Assembly: GCA_964413275.1 (NCBI GenBank)
Contig: CAYPSO010000006.1
Location: 12,522-76,521, forward strand
Origin: JAABRE01 sp964413275
Lineage (GTDB): Bacteria; Cyanobacteriota; Cyanobacteriia; Cyanobacteriales; JAABRE01
Direction: 5' to 3'
DNA: 64,000 nt
Below, in pieces: positions 50,904 to 60,520 of this stretch; position 1 is the first letter of the stretch, and each line of letters begins with the position of its first letter. The position numbers and the translations under genes are program-made. The notes under the pieces were generated by a model that was given only the letters and a program-made list of their open reading frames with translations, searched no databases and was not told where the DNA came from.

Positions 50904-51548
50904 ATGGGCATAGAAGTAATAAATAATCGAAAAAATGACATTTTGTCAAAAAAAATAAATTGTTTAGTTGACTCTATCGAATCCTTATTAGGAGATATTT
51001 CTGCTTTAGAAGTCAATACGATGATTGTTGATACTATTATTCCCCATAGTTTTATACCAGAAAAAGCTTATCAAGATATATATTTAATTTCGGAAGAATA
51101 TTTAGAACAACAAACAATTATTAAAAGTTTATGGAAAGATTATTTAGAATTAAAAGCTAATCTTGAATTTGAATATCTATTAATTAAAAAAAATGAAGCA
51201 GAATTACCACATATTAGTGAAGAAGAAGAAATTAAACAACTTTTTAATAGTAGCAGATTTTTATCTACTTTAAAAAAATTAGCAAATATCAAAGCTATTT
51301 TAGATAAACGCAATTATAAGTTATTAAATCAAACACAAGAAAAAATACCGATAGAAACAGATTTAATTTACGCACAAACAGAAATACATCTAAATGGAGA
51401 AATTATTAATCGCTATTCTCAGGAAATTCTTAATCATCCTCATAAAGATTTAATTTTAGAAATTCATCGAGATAGCATTATCTCTGGACAAAAACAATGG
51501 CGAATATTTTTACAAAATATTCTTGAACTATTACAAAAACCTCTGTAA
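50904..51548 (+). CDS. Helical protein of unknown function
   Basis: 214 aa, mostly alpha-helical and hydrophilic, rich in Glu, Ile, Leu and Lys, with coiled-coil-like stretches (about 70-145). No membrane segment, cysteine pattern or known motif. The ATG at 50904 follows an A/G-rich stretch. It is co-oriented with the acidic EEDW protein and the two-helix membrane protein that follows after 7 bp, so the three may act together. Confidence 0.65.
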   Translation: MGIEVINNRKNDILSKKINCLVDSIESLLGDISALEVNTMIVDTIIPHSFIPEKAYQDIYLISEEYLEQQTIIKSLWKDYLELKANLEFEYLLIKKNEAELPHISEEEEIKQLFNSSRFLSTLKKLANIKAILDKRNYKLLNQTQEKIPIETDLIYAQTEIHLNGEIINRYSQEILNHPHKDLILEIHRDSIISGQKQWRIFLQNILELLQKPL

Positions 51549-51555
51549 TTTTTAA

Positions 51556-52179
51556 TTGATTTTTGAAGTGAAAAAAAATAATTTTGATAATTATATTAGT
51601 ATAAATAATTCAGAAATAATTTTTCAATTAGATTCAAAAAATATTGAAGATATTAATACTAATTTTATTGATATTTTACCTGATGTGTTATTAGATATTT
51701 TTAAACAAAAACCAAATAGTAACGAATTTATTTTTATTAGTTATTATCATAAAAACCCAGTAATTAAAACTATTCTCAATATAGAAGGTGCTATAAATAA
51801 TGAAATTGTTTATGGTTATTTAAAGCAGCCTAAGTTACTAAAAAAAATTTATTCTACCCATTTTTTACTCATTGAAGAATTTTTAAATAAACTGAGAATT
51901 TTCTCTAATTTTACTCTTAATGTGAATTTACTTGCAGCAGTAATATCTCTAATTATAGTAATAATAACAATAATTTTCAATTGGCATAAATTTATTGTCT
52001 TAAACCCATTATTATTTCTTCTACCTATTTTAATGTGGTGGTTATTAAAACAAGGAATTAAACAAATAATAAATTTATATTTACCTAACATAAATAATAT
52101 GATTTTAGGTTATTTATTTAAAAGTCAATTTATTTTGATTAAACAAATAAGAACAATTTTATTAACTAAAAAATATTGA
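51556..52179 (+). CDS. Membrane protein of unknown function
   Basis: 207 aa from a TTG at 51556; a GTG four codons later is an alternative start. The N-terminal 110 residues are soluble. Two adjacent membrane helices (about 123-145 and 150-170) follow, then a short amphipathic tail. No known domain. It begins 7 bp after the preceding helical-protein gene, so the two are probably co-translated. Confidence 0.6.
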   Translation: MIFEVKKNNFDNYISINNSEIIFQLDSKNIEDINTNFIDILPDVLLDIFKQKPNSNEFIFISYYHKNPVIKTILNIEGAINNEIVYGYLKQPKLLKKIYSTHFLLIEEFLNKLRIFSNFTLNVNLLAAVISLIIVIITIIFNWHKFIVLNPLLFLLPILMWWLLKQGIKQIINLYLPNINNMILGYLFKSQFILIKQIRTILLTKKY

Positions 52180-52679
52180 TACAGATCCAAACCTTAATAA
52201 GCAATTAATTTGAGTTCAGATAACGGATAAACATACAGAAAACAAATGACTCCTGTCTCTTTAGCCTAACCAGCCAACTTTTTCAGCAAACCCGAATTAA
52301 GATTCATTGGTGATAAGTGGCCAAAAACAGATGAAATTTGTTAATATAGTAGTAAGACTACAGTCATTCAATCTTCATCATAGACTTAGTGGCAACACTT
52401 GAAAAACAAGGTAAAGCCAAACCAGGCTCTAGGAAGAGGCGACTATGATAGAGAGTAAGAGAAAAACTGTTAGATCGATTCAACTTAAACTAGGTTAGGA
52501 GGAAACCTTGGAAAATAAAATAGACCAGATTTTAACGGGCGGAGTCGGCGAGTGACAAAACCCGTTAAATTTATGGTAACATTTAATCATAGTAATTTTT
52601 TGAAAAAATATTAGTTATTTATTTCGATACAAACAATTTTAAATTAGTTAAAACGATCGCTTCTTAGGAGGTGATAAAA
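52180..52679. other. Intergenic region with inverted repeats, no supported gene
   Basis: About 500 bp. Near 52264-52300 is TAACCAGCCAACTTTTTCAG followed by CAAACCC, related to the ends of the hairpin element at 8347-8432 but lacking its centre. TTTAACGGG (52533-52541) and CCCGTTAAA (52562-52570) form a 9-bp inverted repeat around a GC-rich loop. An RBS (AGGAGGTG) for the next gene lies at 52664-52671. Confidence 0.45.
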
Positions 52680-53348
52680 ATGACTACACAATTTCGCAAT
52701 CGAACTGAGGCAGGTTGTTTACTAGCCAAAAAACTTAAACCAGTTTATGGGAATCATCAAAACTTATTGGTATTAGGTCTTCCTCGGGGTGGTGTACCAG
52801 TAGCCTATGAAGTTGCTAAACTTCTCCATGCTCCTTTAGATATTTGTATAGTAAGAAAACTAGGTGTACCCGGACATGAAGAGTTAGCAATGGGGGCAAT
52901 CGCCACAGGAGGAATTATGCTTCTGAATGAAGATATAGTGGATTCACTAAGAATCTCTCAGCAAGCGATTCAAAAAGTTGCTACCAAAGAACAACAAGAA
53001 TTAGAAAGACGCGATCGCATTTATAGAGGAACTCATCCTACTCCCGACTTAAGTAATCGCATTATCATCCTGATTGATGATGGAATTGCTACGGGTTCAA
53101 CCATTAAGGCTGCTATATCTGCGATCAAACAACAGCAACCAAAACGTATAATTGTTGCTGTACCTGTAGCATCCCCAGATGTGTGTCAAGAGCTACGAAA
53201 AGAAGTAGATGAGGTTGTGTGTCTTCTTACTCCTGAATGGTTATGTTCAATTAGTCTCTGGTATGACGACTTTTCGCCTACCACCGATGCAGAAGTGCGT
53301 CATCTGTTAGCTAAAACTACAGAAGAAGCTATAAGCAAAAATGTGTGA
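52680..53348 (+). CDS. Phosphoribosyltransferase domain protein
   Basis: 222 aa from the ATG at 52680, eight bases after AGGAGGTG; a GTG at 52671 overlaps that ribosome site. The type I PRTase fold shows LPRGGVPVAYEVAKLL, then the PRPP-binding loop IILIDDGIATGSTIKAAI. Similar proteins are frequently adjacent or fused to dienelactone-hydrolase-like enzymes, and here such a gene follows after 55 bp. The physiological base or substrate is unknown. Confidence 0.88.
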   Translation: MTTQFRNRTEAGCLLAKKLKPVYGNHQNLLVLGLPRGGVPVAYEVAKLLHAPLDICIVRKLGVPGHEELAMGAIATGGIMLLNEDIVDSLRISQQAIQKVATKEQQELERRDRIYRGTHPTPDLSNRIIILIDDGIATGSTIKAAISAIKQQQPKRIIVAVPVASPDVCQELRKEVDEVVCLLTPEWLCSISLWYDDFSPTTDAEVRHLLAKTTEEAISKNV

Positions 53349-53403
53349 CGATTAAATCCTACACCAAGTCAAAACCTGAAATTTTTTGTAGGAGGATTGA
53401 GTT

Positions 53404-54083
53404 ATGAATAGGATTTCAGAATTTTTTCCAGAGTTTATTGTCTCTGTTACGACGGACAGGGTTTCTTTACAAGGTAATCTGACAATACCTAAAAAGCTCA
53501 AGGTATTGTATTATTTGCCCATGGCAGTGGTAGTAGTCGTCATAGTCCCCGTAATCGCTATGTTGCCAAAATATTACAAACAGCAGGATTAGCCACTTTA
53601 CTCATCGATCTTCTGACAGTTGAAGAGGAGGCCATTGACTTACAAACAAGACATCTGCGTTTTGACATCAACTTGCTGGCTAAAAGGCTTGTTGGGGCAA
53701 CAGATTGGCTATTACAGAATCCTAGCACGTGCCATTTTACCATTGGTTACTTTGGAGCTAGCACTGGTGCTGCTGCTGCCTTAGTTGCAGCCGTAGAACG
53801 TCCAAAAGTAGTTAGTGCTATTGTCTCTCGCGGGGGAAGGCCAGATTTAGCTAGTTCAGTATTACCTAGCGTCCAATCCCCCACACTCTTAATCGTCGGT
53901 GGTTATGATTATCCAGTAATTGAGATGAATCAGTCAGCACTGGCACAACTTCAGACTGAAAAAAAACTTACGATTATACCAAGAGCAACACACCTATTTG
54001 AAGAACAAGGTGCTTTAGAACAAGTTGCTGAACTCGCCAGCCAATGGTTCCAACACTATCTTATTAATTGTTCTTTAGTCTAA
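53404..54083 (+). pseudogene. Alpha/beta hydrolase (dienelactone hydrolase-like), frameshifted
   Basis: The gene starts at ATG 53404 and reads in one frame to about 53492. It continues in another frame from the A-run 53491-53495 to the stop at 54083. One extra A in that run would join NLTIPKK to AQGIVLFAHGSGSSRHSP, giving about 226 residues. The joined protein has the oxyanion HGSGSS, nucleophile GASTG, Asp in GGYDYPV and His in RATHLFEE, a complete triad. Either a sequencing or assembly homopolymer error, or a recent frameshift. It pairs with the upstream phosphoribosyltransferase gene. Confidence 0.8.
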
Positions 54084-54173
54084 ACTCCAGTCATAAGCTC
54101 ATAGGTATCTCAATTTTAGATAAGGTACAGCAAAGTTGTGTACAGGCAAAATGCCTGTACGATTTGATCAAAA

Positions 54174-56081
54174 TTAACCAACATTAACAGGTTGTTTACT
54201 AAAGAAAGCCTGAAGAATATCTTGAGCGATTTGAGAGCTAGTTAAACCTAAATCTGCTTTCGATTCATCTGGTTTCGCATGATCTACTAGAATATCAGGT
54301 ACACCAAAACGTTTTACTGTTGCTTTAACATTGTTATCAACTAAAGCTTCAGCCACCGCAGAGCCAAAACCACCGATTAAACAACCTTCCTCAATAGTGA
54401 TAACTTTGCCGATACGTTCAGCTAAAGGTAAGATTAAATCGGTATCTAAAGGCTTAACAAAACGAGGATTAACTACGGTTGCTTCAATACCATGTTCCCC
54501 TAAAATTTCAGCAATTTGTAAGGCGTTATAGGTCATCGTACCGTAACCCATTAATAAAATATCGTCACCAGTGCGTAGAATCTCACCCTTACCGATTTCT
54601 ATATCTTCCCAACCTTCTTCCATAAGAGGAACACCAAAACCATTACCACGAGGATAACGCATGGCGATCGCACTATCTGTATAATTAACTCCAGTAACTA
54701 ACATTCTTTGTAATTCAGCCTCATCCTTCGGAGCCATAATTACTAAATTAGGAATACAACGTAGATAAGCTATATCGTACATTCCTTGGTGAGTAGGGCC
54801 ATCTGCACCTACAATACCCGCCCTATCCAAACAGAAAAATACGGGTAATTTTTGAATGCAGACATCATGAATAATTTGGTCATAGGCACGCTGCAGAAAA
54901 GTAGAATAAATAGCCACCACAGGACGCATTCCTTCACAGGCTAAACCTGCGGCCATTGTAACAGCGTGTTGTTCGGCAATACCTACGTCAATGTACTGTT
55001 TAGGTAATTTTTGCTGTAATTTATCTAATCCTGTACCTGTCGCCATAGCAGCAGTAATACCAATAATTCTCGGATTATTTTCCGCTAACTTAGTGAGAGT
55101 ATGGGCAAATACCTTAGAATAACTAGCCGGTTTAGGAGCTTTAGCAGGGTAAGCTTTACCTGTAGATAAATCAAAGGGATTTTGGGCGTGATAACCTACT
55201 TGGTCTTTTTCGGCTACTTCGTAACCTTTACCCTTAACAGTTGCAACATGAACCAATACAGGCCCTTTAACTTTATGGGCGTGTTTAAATGTAGTAATTA
55301 ACTCTTCTAAATTATGTCCATCAATGGGACCAAAATATTTAAAACCTAATTCTTCAAATACTGCTCCCACTTTAGGTACAGCTAAACGAGTCATACCTTC
55401 TTTTAAACGTTCCATTTCAGGTGTCAGTGCTTCACCCACAAAAGGTAAATGTTTGAACTGCTCCTCTAAGTTTTCTGCGATAAACTGTACAGGATCGCTT
55501 AAACGTACTTTGTTTAAATAACGGGAAATTGCACCCACATTGGGGGAAATGGACATTTCGTTATCATTCAATACTACCATTAGGTTAGTATTAGGTAAAT
55601 GTCCGGCGTGATTAATTGCTTCTAAAGCCATACCTCCAGTTAAAGCACCATCGCCGATAACAGCAACAGCTTTAAAATCTTCACCCTTAGCATCCCGTGC
55701 TAAAGCCATACCCAAGGCTGCGGAAATACTGGTAGAAGCGTGTCCAGCACCAAAATGATCGAATTTACTCTCACAACGTTTTAAATAGCCCGCAACACCT
55801 TTTTTTTGTCGTAGGGTATGAAATTCATGGTATCTGCCAGTTAACATTTTGTGGGGATAGGCTTGATGTCCTACATCCCAAATTACTTTATCCTTATCTA
55901 AGTCGAGGGTTTGATAAAGGGCAATGGTTAATTCAACTACACCTAATCCTGGCCCCAAATGGCCGCCACTTGTCGCTACGGTTTCGAGATGTTTTTCCCT
56001 AATTTGACGAGCAATTTCTTCTAGTTGCCGTATGGATAGGCCGTGCAACTGATTAGGATGGGTTATTTCACTGATGTGCAT
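54174..56081 (-). CDS. dxs: 1-deoxy-D-xylulose-5-phosphate synthase
   Basis: 635 aa thiamine-diphosphate enzyme making DXP from pyruvate and glyceraldehyde-3-phosphate, the entry point of the MEP isoprenoid pathway. The ThDP site is GDGALTGGMALEAINHAG followed by NDNEMSISPN. The catalytic histidine region is GHASTSIS. The transketolase centre has DVGIAEQHAVTMAAG and DRAGIVGADGPTHQG. Length and domain order are normal. Monocistronic, with a 550-bp upstream region. Confidence 0.97.
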   Translation of the reverse strand: MHISEITHPNQLHGLSIRQLEEIARQIREKHLETVATSGGHLGPGLGVVELTIALYQTLDLDKDKVIWDVGHQAYPHKMLTGRYHEFHTLRQKKGVAGYLKRCESKFDHFGAGHASTSISAALGMALARDAKGEDFKAVAVIGDGALTGGMALEAINHAGHLPNTNLMVVLNDNEMSISPNVGAISRYLNKVRLSDPVQFIAENLEEQFKHLPFVGEALTPEMERLKEGMTRLAVPKVGAVFEELGFKYFGPIDGHNLEELITTFKHAHKVKGPVLVHVATVKGKGYEVAEKDQVGYHAQNPFDLSTGKAYPAKAPKPASYSKVFAHTLTKLAENNPRIIGITAAMATGTGLDKLQQKLPKQYIDVGIAEQHAVTMAAGLACEGMRPVVAIYSTFLQRAYDQIIHDVCIQKLPVFFCLDRAGIVGADGPTHQGMYDIAYLRCIPNLVIMAPKDEAELQRMLVTGVNYTDSAIAMRYPRGNGFGVPLMEEGWEDIEIGKGEILRTGDDILLMGYGTMTYNALQIAEILGEHGIEATVVNPRFVKPLDTDLILPLAERIGKVITIEEGCLIGGFGSAVAEALVDNNVKATVKRFGVPDILVDHAKPDESKADLGLTSSQIAQDILQAFFSKQPVNVG

Positions 56082-56632
56082 ATCGTTTTTTCTCTATACA
56101 GCGATTTTTAACTGTAATTGATCTTATTACTTATTTCAGTATTTTGACGGTTTTTTTCCTGAAGGCTATTTATTTTTAGTTATTTCTGCAAATTTTGATA
56201 CAAAAATTAATAACTGAACTTCCGAAAGGAAAACACGACAGGACTCTTGACTAGAGCTAGTTACAGTGATTTTTTAACTAGCAGTTACTGGGTACATTTC
56301 TAGAAAGGGGTTGTAGTGATATTTTGAGGCGTTCTCCCTCAAAAAAATTATATCCTTTTGACCATTGAAAAATATTAAGAAATGATACTGGTATTGAGAT
56401 GTCAATTTGAAATGAGAGATTTTTAAACTATAAATAATGGTAACAATAGTGATTCATAATAAGCATTGTTTTTTAAAAGTTACAAAAATAACAATAGCCT
56501 AAAGAAGTTGGACTTTATTCTGTTCTAATATGTCAAATTGTTTTATTCACTTGTCATTTTCCTATGTTTAGCTTACGCTGAGACTTGTAGCAATTAACCT
56601 GAAGTGAAATAAAAAGCATAAGCGCAGCTAGA
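56082..56632. other. Intergenic region between dxs and the restriction-modification pair
   Basis: 550 bp between divergently oriented genes. It holds CTAGAAAGGGGTTGTAG and a GAGGCGTTCTCCCTC-type imperfect hairpin (56330-56340). No ORF of note. It marks the left edge of the restriction-modification insertion. Confidence 0.4.
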
Positions 56633-57526
56633 ATGAGTAAACATAAATTTCTTAGCCAAATTACAGATATTAGTAAAGTAATAACACCAATAGACAATAC
56701 AATTCGATTCCCAGAAGTTCTTCAAGTGCTAATAGAAAAATACGGTAATGCTATAGATGTTTTTTGTACTTTAATAAAAGATTCTCAATCAAGCGCAGAA
56801 ATTCTTGAGCGAATACGCTCTTCAAAGCGTCCAGCACAAGAGAGAATGGCTCTTTTGAAGATGTATCGACGCTGTGTTTCTCCAGTGTTAGATACTGAGA
56901 CAACGAAGAAAATAAAAAAGATTAAGACGGAGACGCTAATTGAAACCTATGGAAATACTTTTAAACCGATCACGAAACTTAAAAATCAATTCTCTGACTT
57001 ACCAATAGAATATAAGTATGCTTTAGCTGCTTTAGTAGGAGAATACGACACAAGGGGACAACTAGGATATCAACTTACTGAATCTTTCTTCGACTGGTTT
57101 GAGGAGCATTTTCGCGATCGCTATAGCATTGAAGGACCAAGAGGGGCAGGGCGCGATATCGAACTTTCTGAACTTTATCCAGATTTTAAACAATCATATC
57201 CTTGCGACTTCGTTATTAAGCGGATCGCGGACAAAGAGGTTTTAGCAGTCGGATTTGCTCGATATGACTCTACTCGTGGAGGTGCTCAGTCAGACGATCG
57301 AACTGGAGGTAATGCAAACAAGGTTGAGAAAGCAAAACAATTTGACGGCTTTACTTCGACACAACTGAAACTTGTCTTTCTTTCAGATGGTACTGGGCTT
57401 ATGCATTCCGATACCTGGAAAGAAGCTTGTGATTTAGACGGACAATGGAATGGACGTGTCCGTGTAGTGACCCTAAAGCTTGCAGAGAAACGTATAACAT
57501 CCCAATGGCTAGAGTCCTATATTTAA
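56633..57526 (+). CDS. Putative type II restriction endonuclease
   Basis: 297 aa; no family motif that I can name with certainty. Identification rests on its tail-to-tail overlap (18 bp) with a DNA methyltransferase gene. The basic, Arg/Asp-rich C-terminal half also fits: GPRGAGRDIELSELYPDF, PCDFVIKR, then AVGFARYDSTRGGAQSDDRTGG. The CDF...EVLAVGF stretch may be the nuclease core strands (PD-(D/E)XK-like Asp followed by strand), but the canonical ExK is not obvious. The N-terminal about 120 residues are helical and probably bind DNA. Base composition is more GC-balanced than its neighbours, suggesting transfer. Confidence 0.6.
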   Translation: MSKHKFLSQITDISKVITPIDNTIRFPEVLQVLIEKYGNAIDVFCTLIKDSQSSAEILERIRSSKRPAQERMALLKMYRRCVSPVLDTETTKKIKKIKTETLIETYGNTFKPITKLKNQFSDLPIEYKYALAALVGEYDTRGQLGYQLTESFFDWFEEHFRDRYSIEGPRGAGRDIELSELYPDFKQSYPCDFVIKRIADKEVLAVGFARYDSTRGGAQSDDRTGGNANKVEKAKQFDGFTSTQLKLVFLSDGTGLMHSDTWKEACDLDGQWNGRVRVVTLKLAEKRITSQWLESYI

Positions 57527-58843
57527 CGTAATTTTATCAATTTCATTTTGATATTCTTCCCAAAGTTTACTATCGACTATAAAAAGACATTCTTCATTGT
57601 TGTGATTAGAATACTCAAGGGGTAACTGCGTAGCCTTTGATTTTTTCTTTTTATCAACATAGTCTCCCATAGGTTTAAGACCATACCTCATACGATGTAA
57701 GGTGGCTTTTGCAGCACTAAATGAAGCATCAATACCAATATACTTTCGCCCAAGTTCCCTAGCTGCGTGTATTGTTGTACCTGAACCACAAAAAGGATCG
57801 ATAACTAAATCTCCTAGGTCGGAACTAGCACTAACTATCATTTTGAGCATTTCAAAATTCTTTTCCGTCGGATAACCCGTAATCTTAATACTCTGATGAT
57901 GTGCATCACGGTATTGCTCCCAATAGTCAGTTAGAGGTCTTTTTTTGTCAGAGTTCCAGTACACTTTACGTCGAGGATTTCCATTCCGAGACCAGTGAAT
58001 ATCTCCTTCTCGATCTAATTCATCTAGTTTGGATGGTGTATATTGCCAATGTTTTCCTAGAGGAGGCAGCTTTCCACGCCACGCTTTACCAGTTTCACCA
58101 TTACGAGTTCCTGGTGCATGTACTGGTACAAGCTTAAACCTTCTTCCAAACTCATCTTTTTTCGGATATTCTTTTTCGATCCATTCTTTTTCTGGCACTA
58201 CTCCTGGCTGATTCCACACATAAGAACTCGTTTTCGTATAGAAAAGAATATAGTCATTAAGATTTGCATACTGGTTACGAGTAAAGTTTTTACTACTACA
58301 CTTTCTTCTAGTGATTAAGTTACGGAAATTAGTAGCTCCAAATATTTCATCCATCACGACTTTTAAATGAGCTAACATTTGATGACCAATATGGACATAT
58401 ATTGAGCCATTATCTTTCAAACATTCACGCATAAGAATTAAACGTCGTCGCATGAATTCAAGATATTTAGTTTGACCCATATTATCTCTATATGCGTGTT
58501 TTAAGTCTCGACATTGGAAATCAAGACCCGTTTCATATGGAGGATCGAGATAGAAAAGCGTAGCTTTTTTATTAACTCTTATTAGCTCGTTAAGAACAAA
58601 AATATTATCATCTAAAACAAATGAATTTATTGGAATCGTCTTAAGTCTTGTATTTGAGGGTGATTCAATTTTTAAAAAATCACGCGGAACACTACAAAAA
58701 ATCTCGTCTAAAGAAGCTTTTCCTGTATAAGTTAGCGTAGCTATTTCATCTTTTTTCGGAAGCGGTATCGGTTCCTCATAAAAATCTGATGCTGAGATTG
58801 CATCTTCTGAAAGCTGCTCGTGTTTTGTAATGCCTGTAGCCAT
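57509..58843 (-). CDS. Site-specific DNA methyltransferase (amino-methyltransferase, beta class)
   Basis: 444 aa. Motif IV FYLDPPYETGLDF at about residue 95-107 precedes motif I DPFCGSGTTIHAARELGRKYIGID (about 365-388), the beta-class order. DPPY indicates adenine-N6 or cytosine-N4 methylation, more often adenine. The central part (RNLITRRKCSSKNFTRNQYANL) and the basic insert are probably target recognition. It overlaps the end of the putative restriction endonuclease gene convergently. It protects host DNA; the recognition site is unknown. Confidence 0.88.
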   Translation of the reverse strand: MATGITKHEQLSEDAISASDFYEEPIPLPKKDEIATLTYTGKASLDEIFCSVPRDFLKIESPSNTRLKTIPINSFVLDDNIFVLNELIRVNKKATLFYLDPPYETGLDFQCRDLKHAYRDNMGQTKYLEFMRRRLILMRECLKDNGSIYVHIGHQMLAHLKVVMDEIFGATNFRNLITRRKCSSKNFTRNQYANLNDYILFYTKTSSYVWNQPGVVPEKEWIEKEYPKKDEFGRRFKLVPVHAPGTRNGETGKAWRGKLPPLGKHWQYTPSKLDELDREGDIHWSRNGNPRRKVYWNSDKKRPLTDYWEQYRDAHHQSIKITGYPTEKNFEMLKMIVSASSDLGDLVIDPFCGSGTTIHAARELGRKYIGIDASFSAAKATLHRMRYGLKPMGDYVDKKKKSKATQLPLEYSNHNNEECLFIVDSKLWEEYQNEIDKITLNIGL

Positions 58844-59117
58844 TTACTTACTTTTGGTAACCAGATTACTATCTTATAATTTAACAATTGCTATTGTATA
58901 GTAAAATCTCAATTAAAGCTATTGTTTTATATATAAAAATACACTTTGGTAAACTAAACTAAAACGGTATCCAAAAGTTGCCCGCAGATTTAATAATCAA
59001 GATAATCAAGCAATGAAATTTAACAAAGTAATTACATTGTATTTATGTTGTTGGTTTTTAGTACAGAAAATTAATCAATCTATCAATAATCGAGTTTGTA
59101 ACCATGTAAGATAATTG

Positions 59118-59303
59118 CTACCCATCCTTTATCTTCTCGGTATATAATTGCTTACTCTGAAGAAATAAATGAACTCCTCGCAAGTCATAATCAGAATCAG
59201 GGGAAGGAAAACCATATAAATGAGCGCCACTAATGGTAATAAATAGCAGTGGATAATGTTGTTGGGCAACAACTTCAAGAATTCGAGAATCTAAATTATT
59301 CAT
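59118..59303 (-). pseudogene. Truncated YcgL-type nucleotidyltransferase
   Basis: 61 aa. ITISGAHLYGFPSPDSDYDLRGVHL is the GS/GA...DxD nucleotidyltransferase core seen in the YcgL/COG3541 group. The frame then ends at YTEKIKDG. Members are normally about 250 aa, so about three quarters is missing. It lies 200 bp downstream of a full-length relative (59510-60445) on the same strand. SGAH replaces the usual SGSH. Confidence 0.65.
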
Positions 59304-59403
59304 AATTTATGAGTGAGATTTTAGATTGTATAGTGGGCAATTTCTTTAATAAAATTATTTCACCTCTAATTAAATGATTTTTGAAATTACTCATTATTAG
59401 CTT

Positions 59404-59465
59404 GGTGGGCAAAATTTTTATTTTATTTTTTGTTTCAATGCTTAAATTTGTTTTGCCCACCCTAC
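59404..59465. repeat. GGTGGGCAAAA...TTTTGCCCACCCTAC dispersed repeat
   Basis: Same end sequences as the family at 33141 and the core of the 136-bp elements, with an AT-rich interior. A half-copy GTGGGCAATTTC is at 59333. It lies between the two nucleotidyltransferase genes and may be linked with truncation of the downstream one. Confidence 0.55.
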
Positions 59466-59509
59466 TATTTTTGTATATCTAAATCATTTATAATTAGGAC
59501 TCAGGTTTA

Positions 59510-60445
59510 TTAATTTACAACACTTCTTCGTGCTTTAATCAAAAAACCATTAACTTTTTCATAATCGGGACGTTCTGGTAAATTGGTTGTAGTAAAGGTG
59601 CGATCGAATTCTTGATGTAAACTTAAACGCCATTTATTCATCTCATCCCAAGATATTTGTTGATATTTAATTGCTAAAAGACGCTCCCGATAATCTTCAA
59701 CACAAACGGGTACAAATCCATGCTTTAAGATGGTAATACCAGATAATAAGAGACGAATCAGGTGCATGGCGTGTTTCCAACGAATTGTCCCTGTTGTTCG
59801 CAAATCTTGCTCCATTTTCTTAAATTGAGACAAAACATAGCTATTATAAGTTTGATAAACTAATTGAGAAATAAATATTTCCCGCACGTCTAATAATTCT
59901 TGAGCTAGAGGGGTAATTGTTTCAATTAGCGGTGAATAAAGGCATTCTAAAACATTAGGATTAGCTTTTAAGGCTAAAATTAAGAATTTCTGTAATTCCC
60001 AATAGCATTCTTGAGCTTCCTTATGCTCAATTTGTTCGGGAACACCATAAAGTGACCATTGCATCTCGGCTGTAGGAAGATAGATACCACGACGATCAAT
60101 ATCTGAGTTTTCATCATCTAAGCCATAGGCACGAGAACCAACAATACAACGGTAAATAATGCGATCAAAGAGATTATATTCTTCTAACATATTTTCGGGT
60201 CGTTCTAACCCCTCTTTTTGAAAATGTTTACGAATACTAAACTCATGACGCTTCAAATTAACCCTTTTCCCATTGGGTAGCTCAATATAATAGGTATGGG
60301 AATTATCCGTAGGTGATTCAATAATTACTCCTACCGCACCACGCAAACACAATAATTCTTCTGTTGAATTTTTAACTTCAATACGACTTACAATTTGCGT
60401 ACCAACGGGAAGAATAAGATTATATGAAGTTTGAGTTTGTAGCAT
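59510..60445 (-). CDS. YcgL-type predicted nucleotidyltransferase
   Basis: 311 aa. An N-terminal SH3-like beta domain (about 1-75; VGTQIVSRIEV...GAVGVII...YYIELPNGKRV) is followed by a nucleotidyltransferase core CIVGSRAYGLDDENSDIDRRGIYLP. The GS and DxD motifs are intact. A helical C-terminal half with LYSPLIETITPLAQELL and RWKHAMHLIRLLLSG follows. Belongs to the DNA-polymerase-beta-like superfamily YcgL/COG3541 group. Target (RNA, protein or antibiotic) unknown. Confidence 0.8.
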   Translation of the reverse strand: MLQTQTSYNLILPVGTQIVSRIEVKNSTEELLCLRGAVGVIIESPTDNSHTYYIELPNGKRVNLKRHEFSIRKHFQKEGLERPENMLEEYNLFDRIIYRCIVGSRAYGLDDENSDIDRRGIYLPTAEMQWSLYGVPEQIEHKEAQECYWELQKFLILALKANPNVLECLYSPLIETITPLAQELLDVREIFISQLVYQTYNSYVLSQFKKMEQDLRTTGTIRWKHAMHLIRLLLSGITILKHGFVPVCVEDYRERLLAIKYQQISWDEMNKWRLSLHQEFDRTFTTTNLPERPDYEKVNGFLIKARRSVVN

Positions 60446-60520
60446 AGATTATAAGTTATATAAATTTATAGAAGTTTAATACGTCTGAAGTATAGTTTAA
60501 ATCATATTTTTAAAACCTTA

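Noticed and set aside
52381..52445. Tiny frame reading VATLEKQGKAKPGSRKRRL
   Set aside because: Only 19 codons, no ribosome site and no known homolog that I can name.
58029..58318. Short plus-strand frames opposite the methyltransferase
   Set aside because: No start signals and wholly inside a gene with clear methyltransferase motifs.
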